A stretch of 64,000 bases of DNA from Orthonyx spaldingii (taxonomy: Eukaryota; Chordata; Aves; Passeriformes; Orthonychidae): NCBI GenBank assembly GCA_013397795.1, contig VZTJ01002643.1, positions 635,561 to 699,560 on the forward strand, given 5' to 3'. A program made the position numbers and the translations under genes. The notes under the pieces are model-generated. The model worked only from the letters and a program-made list of their open reading frames with translations. It had not been told where the DNA came from and did no database searches. Positions 24,701-39,700 of the stretch are shown in pieces; position 1 is the first letter of the stretch, and every line of letters begins with the position of its first letter.

Positions 24701-27700
24701 GCTCAGGGATGAGCAGGATCTGAATGACTGGAGGCTCAGGCTTGCAGCTCTGTAGCTCTATCCATGAAAAACAGTTATTCAGGTCACAAAGGCTGAATTT
24801 ACCTCCAAACAGTTCCTGTACTCACTAATAAGGGTTCTGGCTATGCAAAAACCTCATTACAAAAGAACGGCATCAAGGCAATATCCCAAAGTTTCTGTGT
24901 CTAACGGATGGAGAACTGAAATGACACCAGGTTACATAAAATATTGATGTTCACTTTTCAGTAACAGTCTTATGCGAGTTTTGTGTGCAAATAATCTTTG
25001 TTTGGATGGTTTAGTATCAAAACAAATTATTGCATTTCTTCAGTTTCACAAGTACCCCTTCAGCTACTGCCAAAGAATAAATTTGGGACTGAAATATATG
25101 TATATATATTTTGTAGATAACATTTTCTATAAATTTCCAGTGTGAGAATGTCTGTGCGAGCTGTGAAATTTATTGCAGTGATTTCTGTTGCAGTGCCTCG
25201 CAAAAGAGAGGGGAATATTTCAGTTCATACTTAAACCACAGAAACAATGGCAGTATTCCTCTTCCTATCAAATCCTTGTCTACTCCATTGGGTTTGCACA
25301 GCAAGGTTTTGGCAATGGGGGGGCTGCAGGGAAACTTCCTGGAGCTTCCTCGTTTCTGACAGAGCCAAGAGGGACCTGCCCCTGGCTGAGCCCATCAGCA
25401 GCACTGAGTGACTTTGGGATAACAGGAAGCAGAAAGGGAAAATGTTGCTCCCAACAGCAACTGGAGCTGGAGAGAGGGTGAGGATATGCGGGAGCAGCAG
25501 CCCTGCAGACCCCCAGGTCAGGGCAGGAGGGGCAGGAGATGCTCCAGGCTCCGGAGCTGGGATTTCCCTGCAGCCCAGGGAGCTCCATCTGGGAGCAAAG
25601 ATCCACCTGCAGCCCCTGAAGGACCCAACACCAGGGCAGGAGGATGCCCACAGAAGGCTGTGATCCCGGGGGATGCCTGTGCAGGAGTCGGATGCTGGCA
25701 GGAACCTGTGGACCCCTGGAGAGAGGGGTGGAGAGAGGAGGATCTGCCTCTAGGGTTGAGGAAAGAGTAGCAGAGCCAGGGATGAACTGACTGCAACCCC
25801 TGTTCCATGTCCCTCTGCCTCTGCTGGGGAGCAGGTACAAAATAAGGAATGAATTAGAAAAGAATGAAGACTGAGGGGAATTAAGATTTGGGTTTAATTG
25901 TTGTTATCCTCTCTGATTTGATTGGTTGTAAATTAAACTGATTTCCACAATCGAGCCGTTTTGCCTGTGACAGTAAATGGTGAGTGATCTCTCCCTGTCC
26001 TTATCCCAATCCATGAATTTTATATTTTCTCTCCTCTTCCCAGCTGAGGAGGGGAGAGCTGGAGGGGCTTTGGGGGTCACCTGGAGCTCAGCCAGGGCTC
26101 AACCCACCACGTTTTGTGATGCCCAAATCCCGTGACATGCAGCTGACAGCACAGGGATCAGATAGTCCCTTCTGTCCCATCAGCAATTTCGCTCCTGCCT
26201 TGACTGGCAGGGCTGCACTGGCACGCTGCCAGACGGAGCATCCTCTCACAAATCCAAACAGCCTTGATATTTTCTCTCTTCATGGTAATATCAAAGTTAC
26301 CAAGGGCTTTAAGGTCGTTAAGACCTGTGCAGAAAATCTGTGCCTTGCTCCCTCGTAGAATTATAAATGAGGCAGCCCAGCTCCATTATCATTAGATCAG
26401 GCGTTATCTGAAGCAGGCCGGGGGACAATTCACAGGGACAGATAATGGCGTTTGCTTTGGAAGTGGGAAAAGAAATGCTGAAAAGTAAAGCTTTCCGCTC
26501 ACACTTTGCATTTTAGAAGTCACCGTTCCCCCTTTTCACTTCATTTTAAATAGAGAACATGATCGAGCCCTTCTGAAATTCGCATGATTGAAAAACTCTC
26601 TTCATTTTCACTCACTGTAAAGTATAAGAGAAAACCAGAATCTAGCTGGAGTAAACCAGGCAACACCTAGAAACAATAAACATGTGATGTTTTTTAATTA
26701 CAGTAATTATGTGCAGAAGGGATTTATTGCAGTGAAACCATGGCAGGGCAGCCCCAGCTCAACCCCACACAGAGCCCCCTCACCTTCTCCTGCAGCCCTG
26801 GTCCCACCACCCTTCCTGCACCACAGGGAGGTCCCTGCCTGGAATAACTCCAGGGGCTGCTCAGCCCTTGGAGAATCCACTTGGAGTTGCATTGAAGAAC
26901 CAGACTGGTCAGAGTGAAGAGAAAGATCGCTCAGGCATCTTAAATAAACCAATGAAAGTTGTGGCTGTAGGAATGCAGACGTGGAATATACATTTGCAAT
27001 ATATGTTGGAGACAGCATGGAATAGGCCAAGCACTTACTCCAGGGTGGGTTTGGTTTGGGACCATCCATAAAGGTTGTGCACATCGTAGTGTCTGACTGG
27101 GGTCCCGTCTGCGAGGTGTTGTTGGGCTTCCATGCATGAAGTTTTGAAGGATAATCCTGCTGACCTGGATCCCAGATCTTGTGGAAAGGGAAGAAATATA
27201 TTTATTATTAACAGTGAGTATGTATTAATCATTTGAGTTACTTTTTCTTAATTTTCATAATCTGTTAGGCATTCAGTCTCTTTATACTGTCACTTATTTA
27301 TTTATAATTATAAAAATAGCATTTCCAAAATGGAATATTTTGGAATAATCAGAGTATATCAGAAAATATTTCAAATCTTTCTAAACACTGTCACACCATC
27401 CCTATAAACAGAAAAATGAGTGTGGTGGGGGTATGATCTGTGTCTGAATATCAATTTCCTGGAAATTCCTGTGAAACCACTCATGAAACCTGAATACAAC
27501 AGTAAGCAGCAAGAGTATGCTAATAAAGCATTAATAAATAATTCCTAATTAGTACTACTTTACACCAGTACTTCTGGAAAGCTGAGCTAAGAAAGCAAAG
27601 CATTTCAAGCTTTTGACTGCTCACACAAATGGTAATGAGAGGAGACACATGGATATTTTCTAAATTTTTAATTAATTGCATTATTCATCTGAGAAAACTG

Positions 27701-30700
27701 CAAAACAGAGAGCTCAATTCTCTGCCATGCCTCAAGCAAAGCACTTAGACACAAAATAGGGATCAAAATCCATATGCAGCAAGGAGCTGGAAGAACTTGA
27801 TTTTTACGAAGTGCTGCACAGCTCCTGCTCCTGCCGAAATACCCGGGCTTGCAGTGTGCCCATAATCTCAGAAATAAAGGGCCATGTTCAGTGAGGAGCT
27901 GTGGGTTTATAAACCCATCTTTATTTAGGCTTTTATGCCCCATGTACCAGGTAAGAATTTATGCAGTAACCAGAAAAACCTAAAACTGTTTTTAAGGAGG
28001 GATCAGACTTACGAGGCATGTAGGGGGGATTATTTAGGAGGTCGTTCCTACAGCCACCCACAGCACCATTCACAAAAGCTGCTGGTTCATTCATGTCCTA
28101 AAAACACAGAGCAAAACCCCACAGTTTGTTACAGAACACCATAAATTCTGAATTGCACACAAGCAGGATTCCTCAGGAGCCCCTGCAGCTGCAGTCTCAG
28201 TTGAACATCCCATGTTCCGTCAAGGGGCTGACAAAAAGGCAGGAGAGGAACTTTCCATGAGGGCATGGAGTGACAGAAAAGAGGGAAGGCCTTGAGCTGA
28301 AGGAGGGCAAGATTAGATGGGATATTGGGAAGGAATTCCTCCCTGTGAGGGTGGGGAGGCCCTGGCACAGGGTGCCCAGAGAGGTTGTGGACTCCCCATC
28401 CCTGGAAGTGTCCAAGGCCAGGTTGAACATTGGGGCTTGGAGCACCCTGGGATAGTGGAAGGTGTCCCTGCCCTTGGCAGGGGTGGGAATAGAAGATTTT
28501 TAAGGTCTCTTCCAACTCAAAATATTCTGTGATTCAGCGATTCTTTGTTTCAAGGGAACAACCTCCAAGACCATCAAATCCAACGTTTTTTTAATGAGAA
28601 TTTAACACCAGATATCTCTGCCAGAGCAGTGCAGATACTGGGAATTGTGGCCCTCTCCACCAGTGTCAGGCAGAGAACAATCCAGAAATCAGACACACTT
28701 CTACACTTACAATCCACAGGCCATCGAACTTGAGGCTTCTCGAGGAGTTGGTATTGTTGTAGACTTCCAGGATTTCCTTCTTCCACCATTCCACTGTGGA
28801 ATTGCGGAAGAAGTCTGGGAAAGCAGCATGTGCTGCATAGAGCTATGAAAACAGAAGGAAAACCAGACAGCTAAGGGGACTGAAGGTATGCCATAGTTAA
28901 AATTTTGGAATTTTTAAACAAAAATTTTAAAAGGACAAAAAATCATTATTTGTTCACTGATTTTTTGGCCCTTGGATGACTTAGACAGTTTATGCAGCTT
29001 ATTACTCCCATGAGATTTATTCATGAGTTTGCTGCTATTTTCATTAATTGATTTCATTAATTAATGTCTATATTTGAGTCTAGAACCAAACCATGTCAAT
29101 ATTTACCTCTACTTGTGTTTCATGAGGAAGTGAGTCGTTGATTTGGACATTGGGAAGAAATGACCAGACCTAACAGGACAAAGAATATTTCAAATAATTA
29201 AACCACACTGAACACAAACTGAGCACCAACAACCCAGAGGTTTAAATACTCTTCCCTGGACAGTACCTTGGAATATAAAATTTCATTGGTATCAGGCCAT
29301 TTCATGAAGACATCATTTTCCACACCTCTGGTGAAGGCAGGATAATCAGTTTCATTCGCAGAAATGGCTGGATCCTACAATTAAAAACACTTTTACCCTT
29401 GTGCTCAAAATGCAAGTTGAATATATTCTCCATTTTGTGATGCTATAGTGAAATTTAAAAGCAACATTCCAGACTGACCAGGATAATGATAAATCTCATT
29501 CCTTCTGCTTTGATTTTGTTGATCAGGGCCGGTAATCCAGCAAAGCGTGAGCCAATGGTGAAGTCCACTTGCCTCTCCATGTAGTCAATATCTGAATATT
29601 GGACATCCTGCAGTTCAAAAAAACCCAATTAATTTTAAATTATTTTCTCCCCTTTTTTTGCCAAATATTGAAAATCTGCCAAAAGAAGTAAAATACAGAA
29701 CTTTTGATGTGTAAAACTGAAAGCAGGGGTAATTTCAGGCTGAAGTTGTTAAATGAATATTACACAATCTATCAGCAAGACCAAAACAAAATAAACCTTT
29801 CGCTGCTGCATTGGATCTGAGGGGAGAAATTGATACATGATAGAGAAAAAACAGGATTTGTCCATATGTACGTACACAGAAACTGCACCTATATTTCCAT
29901 AGCTAAAGGAAACAGTGAAAGCAGCTGTTCTGTACTGAACCATTGGTATTATTGTATTTAAAATGAAATCACATTCAATTTATAGCATAGTTTTTTTAGA
30001 TCTAGGTGTTGTTTCAAGTTTCCCAACAACAACCTGGGCCAAACCACAGCTGAATTGACACAGAGCCTTATGGCAATGAAATTATTCTGTTTCATTCTTT
30101 TCCCTGCTGGTTTTTCTTGATTCCTGCTCCCTCCTGTCATTCTTTGGTGTGAATGATAATGAAAATTAAGTAGCCTTTAACACAGCCCAGACTCTGTGGC
30201 ACTAAACCTGCTCTTCTCTACCGCAGTGGGATTTTTTTGGTTGGTTTCTGGTTTAGTGTTTCAATGGTTCCAGTCAATGCTATGAAGCCAAAAGTTCAAA
30301 TGTTAATAATTCCCAACATACATAGGGAATCTGAGCTGCCTTCATCTGCTCCACCAGCTGGGCGATGTCCGAGTCGCTCTCGTATCCGTAGCGGCACAGC
30401 TGGAATCCCAAGGACCAGTAGGCCGGCATGACCGGGCGCCCAACCAGCTGGAAATGTGCAAGAATATTTGTGGTGAGGAGGAGAAGAAGAGAAACCAACC
30501 CAACCCACCAAAGACCAGCCTTAGCCAGGCTCCTACCTCAGTGTATTCCTGAACCACGAGCTCGGGCGTTGGGCCCAGAACCATGTAGAAGTCGAGAATT
30601 CCTCCGGTGGTGCGGTAGGTCAGGGCAGGGGTGGGCTGGAAAGTCACGTCTGGGGATGGAGGGAAACAAATGAGAAAAGGATGCCTGGGTTTGTCACTAG

Positions 30701-33700
30701 TGCAAAACACTGACTGTAAAAATGGAACACACTGAGGAGGATGGAGAGAGAAAATGTACAAGGGTCTGGAGGGACTGGACATGGGGGAATGGCTTCAAAT
30801 GGAGAGAGGAGGTTTAGATGGGGTACTGGGAGGAAATCCTTCCCTGTGAGGGTGGGGAAGCCCTGGCAAAGGGTGCCCAGAGAAGTTGTGGCTGCCCCTG
30901 GATCCCTGGAAGTGTCCAAGGTCAGGTTGGATGGGGCTTGGAGCATCCTGGGACAATGGAAAGTGTCCCTGCAGGGGGTGGAACAGGATGAGCCTTAATG
31001 CCCCTTCCAACCCAGACCATTTCACGATTTTATGTCATAAAGTGAAGGGTTTCTTACCCATTGCATTGCTGTTAAGCAAGAGAACTCCGTGGGCATTGCC
31101 ATCTTCTTCCAGGGCCATATAAAATGGCTGATAACCATAGGAATTCATCTTATACTGCAAATAAAATAAAATACCTTTTACTGGGGAAACATTGCAAACA
31201 TTTGCTTAGTAACATTTAGCAATAAATTCAATGAAAAACAAGGCAATTACAAAAGAACTTTGCCATGGAGACACCATCTAAATTATAAATTATGATAAAT
31301 ATGGTCAGAGCCAATGCTCAGTACCAGCAGACATCCACTGGGTTTTAAAGTCCTGCCAAATTATTTCTGCACTCATTGGTCTAAAAAGTCGAATTTTCTT
31401 CTTCTTTGCCCACTTACAGCTGGAGGCTGGTCCCTGGTGAACATTCCCCAGGTGTGCCAGTTCATGTTGTGTCGGAACGTGGGGTGCTCGGCTTCTCCCA
31501 GCCCATAGATGTACTGGGATGCCAAGCGGGTGGAAATCTGGATGAACATGTCACTGAAGGTGAAGGTGGGCAGGGCTGAATCCCAGCTGAAGTGGCAAGA
31601 GGAAAGGGAAAATAAGAACAGAGTGTCCTCAGTGCTGTGTTTCTGCCAGACACTTTGATTTAGGTCACTCCTTTTCTCCGGAAGTCTCGCTCTTCGGTAA
31701 AAGTGCCCTAAAATTGTTGTGGTTATCAAGAAATCTTAAAACACATGAAATGGGGGTGTCTAAGAACCGCTGAACAGTTTAGGGACACAAAGTCCTCTGT
31801 GCCTCTCAAAGAGGAATTATGCACAGGTATCAAGAACTGCAAGTTGCATCTTATTTTGGCAATTTAGTAAGAAAATGTGTTTCAGGACACTATAACCCTA
31901 TTTTCCTCCCAGACCGAGCACTGGAGCCACATGGAATAGAGTCAATAAAGTGCTTTTTACAGTTCGCTGAACTTTCTGTGCAGATTACACTGAAATTGCA
32001 TTCACAGGTCACATTTATAACAAATCAGCATCTTTCCAGTTAGAAACCAAACTGCAACCTGATGGGCTCTGCCAGAGGATTCCTTTGTTCCAGGAGCTTC
32101 AATTGCAGGTTGAATTATTATTCTGGTTGGCAAAAGGGAACTCAACTTGCAATTAAGTTTTGAGTACTTTAAGAAATGAAATGAAACTGGTTTTTTGAAT
32201 AAGAAACATAACACACTCAACGGTTCTCTGTTTTTGAGCTCTGGCTTAATCAAGGAAAAAATGAAGCTCATGCCAGACTGATCTGTCATGTTACCAAAAC
32301 TCATCTCAAATTAGCTGGGACACTACTTCCTTCTATTTTTTTTTCCTAACCATTCCCCAAAACTGACCCAAATGGCCAATCCTGAATGATCAGTGCTGTG
32401 GTCACCTAAGGAATATTTTAGGAAGAATGGAAAATATTTGTGCCTCCCAGAAACTTGGGGAGTGCACAAGGAACAGCCTTCAGAGCTGCCAGTGATCTTC
32501 ACTCCAACACGTGCACAGGGAGAAGGTTTGGCTTGAAAAGAGCTACCAAAACCACAGGAAATCAAATAAGATAAAGTGACAGTGGCTTACATGATTGTCT
32601 GTGTGCTTTTGCGGCGGATTTTGATCCCGAAGGGTTTGATCTGGAGCGAGACATCGTAGAGCCGCTCCCGGTTCGTGCTCATGGGGGAGCTGGGCAGGTT
32701 TAGGGGCACTGGAACCTCGTATCGTGGGCTTTGGTAATCATAGATCTGAGAAACAAAAATCAGCTTATTTCAACAAGTCAGTTGTTTGAAATCTGAATCC
32801 GATATCAATTTCAAAACAGTTGCTCTGATGGGTATTTTCTTTCAAATGCATACTCTTGAACCAGTTCTGTCACAAGATTTTCTTTGTGGACAAAAATCCC
32901 AAGCAACAAACCTTAAAGATTCATTTTGGATCAGGAATGGCTTGTTTAATTATCTACATGAGTTTAAAGTGTATACTTATATTTAAAATATAGGTGTGTA
33001 CTTTGTATGTGTGATAAATAATTTTCTGGTTCATATTTTACTCAAATTTTAGAGGTCCTTTTTGTTGTTTTCTGTATTCTGAAAGTGTAAAGAAGTTACT
33101 TTGTGATGTCTGACCACTTAGCTCAATATTATTAAACACATGGCAATAAATTACAAATAAACAACAGTGCATGGAAAGTTTTAGAACAGAAGCGCAATGA
33201 TGGCTGTAAAAATAAACCGCAGAGTCATGATAGCACTTACAGATAAATTTGCCTGTATATTAACAAAACATTTTCAGTTTCAAAGTTCCTGGTTGACATT
33301 ACACCTATACACTGACATTATACCTTTGATTCATGTAATTTCTTTGTAAAATTGAGCGCTAGGATTCTGGGACGAAAAAAGATGCGAGCTAAAAGCAATA
33401 ATTGGTTAGAAGGAGAAACGTATTTACACGAGGCTGCTACTGTCTGTGAAATATAAATTTGGCAATAAAAAGCCCTTTGAATTTCCGTAAATAAAACATT
33501 CTAGGAAATATGGGGTGGCATTACCTTAAACTGCAGCATGTTGTTGAGATGGTATTTCACCTCCAGCTGCAGGGTGCTGATTGGGGCAGTGGAAGCCTCG
33601 TTAGCTCTGGCCTTGAAGCTGTTCAGCTTGAGGGTGGCTACGATTCCAGTGGAGGAGTAATTTAGGCTGCTGATGTAGTAAGGATTGTTGGAGCTGTAAA

Positions 33701-36700
33701 AGCAGGCAGGAACAGCCGGATTTGATGACACCTGGTGCAAACAGAAAGGAGTTTCAGGTTAGTGAGCCAGCTGGATTTTTTATTGGGTATTAGCATGGAA
33801 TCCTGTTTTTATCAGGTCTCTGTCAAATGTAGAATTTGGGGGGAAAATTAATGCAGAATAATCTCTAGACTGACTCAGGTATGATAAAGCCATCCAGTGA
33901 AGGCAGTACAAATGGTTCAGTCAGGAAACTGAATCCTCGTGCCATGAAGGTGGACTTAATTTCCCCATCTCTGTGATCTTCAGATCAATCCCTCAACATG
34001 GCTTAATCTTGACTTGTGGAAATTCCTAAAGCTTCCTCCCTTTTAATCCCATTGCTGTCTGGTTGCCCTCAAGGGGATGTGCCCAAAACCCATTTCATAC
34101 TCAGGCAACATCAGAGCAGATCTTTCCACCGGCTTTATTCACACAAATTATCCTTAAAATATTCAGTGAAAATGACATCCTACTAATTTGAGATCTTCTG
34201 ACATTTCCAAATGTCCAAAGTTACAAAAACATTCTGTTAACAGTGCAACAAAACCAGAACCTGTTCATCAACCACTTCAGCTGCTGCTGGTGCAGGAGCA
34301 ACCAGCACAGAATTTTGGGCTTCCTTCCTATGGGAAAGGCCCAAGACTGACATTTTAGATTTAGAAGAACATGGAGAAATTTAGTTGGAGGCATCCTCTG
34401 AAGTTCAACCCTGACAGGCCACGTTGCTTCCACATGTTTATTAATAATTAATAATATTGATAAATAAAACCATGTGTTGAAGAATTTCATGTCAGAGATT
34501 AAGGTTTGGAAATAGCTCCTTGATGTGGACATAAACAATTAAGTTCACAAATGAATCAAGATCCTAATGAAATTCAAGGATTTCCTCTCAAACTGAGATC
34601 CAGAGGAGTTGGTTTGACTTCAAATGTCCCTCAGTGGCTGTGAGGGTGACACAAAGGGGCTGAGCCGTGCAGGCCACGGTGCCACTGAGGCAGAAGGGGC
34701 AGCTGGATATGCAATTCCACGTTTTCATCACTCTAATATTATTTCTTTCCCTCTTTCAAAAATGACCACATTTTTTCTTGACTCCTGATATAATTTGGTA
34801 AAATTTACGAATTTGCCAAATGGTGAGGTAAATAAAATCCACCAGTACAGGCCAGCTGAGGCCTGTGCACCATTTTATTTAAATCTGACAAACCTCCCAG
34901 GCTACTTTTATTCTGTAACAACCACAAGGAAAAATCTCTGACTCTGGAAATTTTCTGTCTCATTAGTTTAGAGAAATAATGACTTACTTCCCAGGAACAG
35001 CCAAGTTGTTCACATTTTTCTCTTGTTGCATCAGGACCGGGATGACAATCAAACCTTTCATTGACATTCAAATTTAGAGTCCATTTGATTGTGTAAGATT
35101 TTCCCAGTTCAAGCTGAATTCCTCTTATAACAGCAACCTTATGAATATTAAACAATAAACAGTTATTAAATGTCACATCCCATCCAGCTTTCCTTCAGTC
35201 AGAAGAGGTGCTGGTCCTCAAGAATAATACACTTAACAACTGAAAATTCACAAAATCCCGTCTCGTAATATTTGATGCAGTCTCACTTTTACAAACACAC
35301 ATGACTGATATTTTTACAGATAAAATCTGAAAAATTAACACTCTGAAAAATTGAGTTAATCCCACAGCTTCCTTGGAAGCAAACAGGAATAAATACATGA
35401 AATAATTTGGCTCCTGCACTGAGAACAGAACTGAGATGCACTTTTATGCAGCAGAGTTGAATGTAATTTTACTTTTATTCTGTAATAAAAGTCATGTTGT
35501 ATTTCATTGAAACAACATTGGCACTGAGTCCTGTCCTTTGCAATACATAAAATAAAGGTGATGCAATTTTAAATATGTTTACTTTCCATTTTCCTGTTAT
35601 TGCTTTACCTTTCTCACAGGATCATAGGTGATATTAACGGGATGATCTTGCACAACGTTGTTCTGAGACACAGAAACTGATGTCATTTCCTGGGACAATC
35701 CCAGTACCTTGATTTCCTCAAATTTCAAGTTGTTTGGATCACTGTAATTGCTGTGTGTAGCAGTCATTTGTAGGACATTCTGAAAAATAATATAGCGGCC
35801 ATATTCTTATTTTTAAAATCTGCTAAAAATCCTCCTGATTTAACAATTTTTTTCTATGAAGATTTTCACACTGTAGCATAAATAAACCAATGTCTTTTTC
35901 CACACAGATTAATTATTGCCCTGCTGGTTGTTATCACAATAAAGCTTTTCTACCATGGATAAAATAATCTTCAGAGTCGTGTTTCAGTTTTTTTTCCTTG
36001 CTTGGGAAATAAGGAAAGGCTGGGGCAGGTCTGTGACAGGGCAGATAAACTCCACCTGTCTGGGCTCTCGCTGGGCTCCAACAACCAAAGGTTTCACTTT
36101 TCTTGATATAAAAATACCATCTCCTCTTCCATGTCATTAATTATTTTTAGATTAAGAGTCCAAGCAGAGGAACTGCACCATGACTGTCACTTGTGTGTAG
36201 AACTTCCTTATTGCTCTCCATGGGAACATTTAGGTTAATTTTTAATTCAATGTCATCACAGTCAAGTGATGATTTGGCTACAGGGGTTTCAAACTCCAAC
36301 AGCAACTGGGGTGTCTTATCTACAAATGATTCTTTGATTAACTGTGATTAAAAAAATAACTAATTCATATGCTCCACTCGTGTTCCTCTGCATTCTTCAC
36401 TTGTTTAATGCTCTTTCATCATGGCAAAGGAATGAATACCATTACCAGATATTAATATTTTTATCATTATTATTATTATTGTACAAATAATATGTTATCA
36501 TGCTATTTGCAATCCTTGTTATGTGATAGTTACTGTCAATATTGGATAGAAACCCTCTCAGGACTCCACCCTGATGGAAATTATCCCTGCAAAGGCACTT
36601 TCAGCTTAAAATAATCAACACAATAAAACTTAACCCTGACGTAGTTTCTGAGGACTCAGACAAGATGTGGGCCTTGCACACTCTTTGGAGACATTCAGCT

Positions 36701-39700
36701 GTATTTTCACAGGATAAAAATATATGTTTTTTACATTCCCACTATTTTGAGAATCACAAAACACTCCAGGTTCCTCCTTTTTGACTCTGTTTTAAATGCC
36801 ACTTATGCTTCAGAGTTCTCTTGTTCAGTAAATATTGCTGCTGAGTTTCTTATGTGAAAGGAAATAGGAGTTTTTAAAATATTTGTGTCTACTAGGAGAA
36901 AAAAAAGACAACAGATCTCATCCCAGTTAAATGAGAGTATTTCAAACACGATTCCTCTTTGGCTTTGGCAAATGTTTTGTTTCCCAGCGAATCTTACAGG
37001 AGAATAAAGAGACAAAAAATGCTCTCGGAAGACACTGGATAAAAATCAGAAATGAAAATAAAATAATTTAAAATAAAATACTTACATTGGAAACATTGAA
37101 CTGATAGTAAATGTAGGCTTTATTCTCGATTGTACCTAAAAGGTAAAGAAAGAAGTTACACCTGGAGTGCAGAAAAGAATAAAATTAAAATAGGGCTGTG
37201 CTACTGCAAGAGACCAATAAACTGTTAATTATCAGTACTGCATTCAAAGCTGCACTAAGCAACTCAAATATTTACTAATGTTTCTTTGAGGAACTGAAAT
37301 ATCCCTTTTGTTTTTTCCTTTGGCCAGTCTCCCAGGAAATCTAAATTTTCCACAAAAATTCATTGAAATCAGCTCTTCTAAAATGTAGTGATTTTTATTC
37401 TACTGTTATTTCTTCTTAGCTTGTCTTAAATATAAAAGTTAAGGTCAAAGCTAAGCCTTTAAAATACCCTAAATAAGGATTCTTCATATGAAAGATAATG
37501 GTGACGATGATGATAACAACAACAATAATAATAATAACAACAATAACAACCACAGAAAATATGAGAGGAGATAACACATGACCAGGAAAAAGAAATACAA
37601 AGTGTGGTCAATCCAGCTTTTTTTTTTCCATCTACAAAAAGACAAATCCTATCATCACAATGAAATTGTAAATGGTTTCCCTGACAAGACTATAACCTGT
37701 AAGTTTTGGGCAGGCCATAAAATGATGGAATGTTTTATTGCTGTTTGTCAGCAGCAGGGAGGGCAGTAATTATTTGTTGTTTTAGGCCAGAGCAGCACAT
37801 GGAGCTGTCACCCCCATGCACAGCAGCCACCCAAGACCCGCCAGGTTTATGGCAGCAATCATCAGCTCAATCACTGCTCTGTTTCTTAAAAGCATCCCTA
37901 ACTTTCACTGAATTCCAAAAAGCAGAGGTTTGGGAGTTTTCCTGGGAGATATGATTGGTATAGTCCACAAGAAAAAGGAGTTGTACAAGTGGAATGTATA
38001 AAGTTTTCCAATGTTGATGTTCAGACACCGCCTGTGGATGGACAAGGGTTTGGCTAAATCCCATGGGAAAACTCTGTCACCTCCTGACCATCTAAAAATT
38101 TCTCCTGAAAACCAGATGTTTGGCCTTAAAGCAGAGGTTTGTGTCTTTTTTCTTTACTTGTGTTGAATTGAGTTGTGACTTTAACCTTACATTAATAACA
38201 GTCACAGTTTTCTATAAAAGTGATGAAAACCTTTTGATTTATGAGCAAGTAGCAGTGTGTTACAAAGTCTTCTTTCCAGCAGGAACACTGAACTTTGAGC
38301 ATATTAAAGCTTTGTCAACCATACTTATTTCACTGCTGATGACTGCTCACCTGTAGATTCTCCATCATCCCAGAACAAGTCCCCAGAAGCTTCATTGTTG
38401 ATATCCAGGGCAATTATGAGTCCCATCGGATTCTTGCGGCTGTGGAAAGAGAGATTTATGTGTATAACAAACATTTAATCCATCCTCCATGTTCCTGTAA
38501 AAATGTGACCCCCAGCAGGGTCACAATCCTTGGAGAATTGCCTTAATTAGGTTTAATCCTTGGTTTCCTTTCATTTTCAAATAAATGGATTAAAATACCC
38601 GGTGAGGTTACAAATTTCTGTGCAAATAAACCCAAAATTCATCACTAAAGGTGTGGAAGTGAGGTTTGGCCCCCAGCTATTCCCACATTTCAAGGTGAAA
38701 ATCCTAAATACAATGGGCTGTTACTTCTCTGTAACCTAAAAGTCCTCAGCCCAGTTGTGGGGGGGAAAAATGAACATTAGAAGTGCGGAGTTTGGGATCC
38801 TACCTTGCCACTGTGGTGGTGTTTGGTTGCTGTGTAGGGAAAATGTATCCTCCTCTCAGGTGCAGCCCCATTTTGTCTGCTGGGGTTTGTAAATCATGCC
38901 ATAATTTCCTTATACTGATTGGTTCCCCCTTTATGAAATGGAAAAGAGAACAGGAATTTTGCATTACCCACTGCTGTGAGTGTTTTCTTAAGTCTTGAGT
39001 TTCATCAAATTGTTCCTTATAAAAAAAAGCTTAAATCATGTAAATATCAATGAGCTAATGGGCACATAAATGTAAAATAATTGCATATAATTATGATTTA
39101 ATTTCATAATCTGAGCCCTTTCTTGAGGCGCCAGTTCTTGTGCTTCTCCCACCACCCTTCATCCTTTGTCTCCAAAGTAACGCCACAAGCTTTCCTTTAG
39201 GTCTCTGTCCCCAAAGTGCTCCCAAAGCAGGTCTGACAACCTTATTTCATCACATTCCCATGTAGAAAATGATGTAATATCCCATAATATCCCCTGCATT
39301 TCCTTACCGTGTCATAGTCATACCACACTGCATCAGGAAAGTACACGCGATTGTACTCCACACCCTGAAAGAGAATGAAGAAACGACTTTCATACTTCGA
39401 CTTAAACAAACTCGATTTTCCAATAAAGCTGAAGTCCACTGTGACAAGATCATTGATATTTCTACTCTTTGCTGTTTGCTTTGCTGGTGTTTAGGACAGT
39501 GTCCAGACAGGAGGAAGGGCAACCCAAGCACAATTTCTGCAAAGCTGCTGGGGTGCAACTGAATTGCTGCTCTGCAAAGCCACCCAGAGTCACAATGCTT
39601 CAAACCCAGTGAACCAGATCCCATTCACAAGTATCTCTCTATCTTCTTTATTTCCACATATTTTGGGGCTGGCACCTTTCAGATTCTTCCTTTCCTTTTC

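Noticed and set aside
25280..25840. Minus-strand open frame of 186 codons
   Set aside because: It runs antisense through the GC-rich LTR at 25295-26111 and resembles no known protein.
26740..26890. GC-rich stretch with an open frame upstream of coding exon 36
   Set aside because: It lies within an SI intron, no GH31 or other domain is seen, and the exons on both sides join in frame without it.
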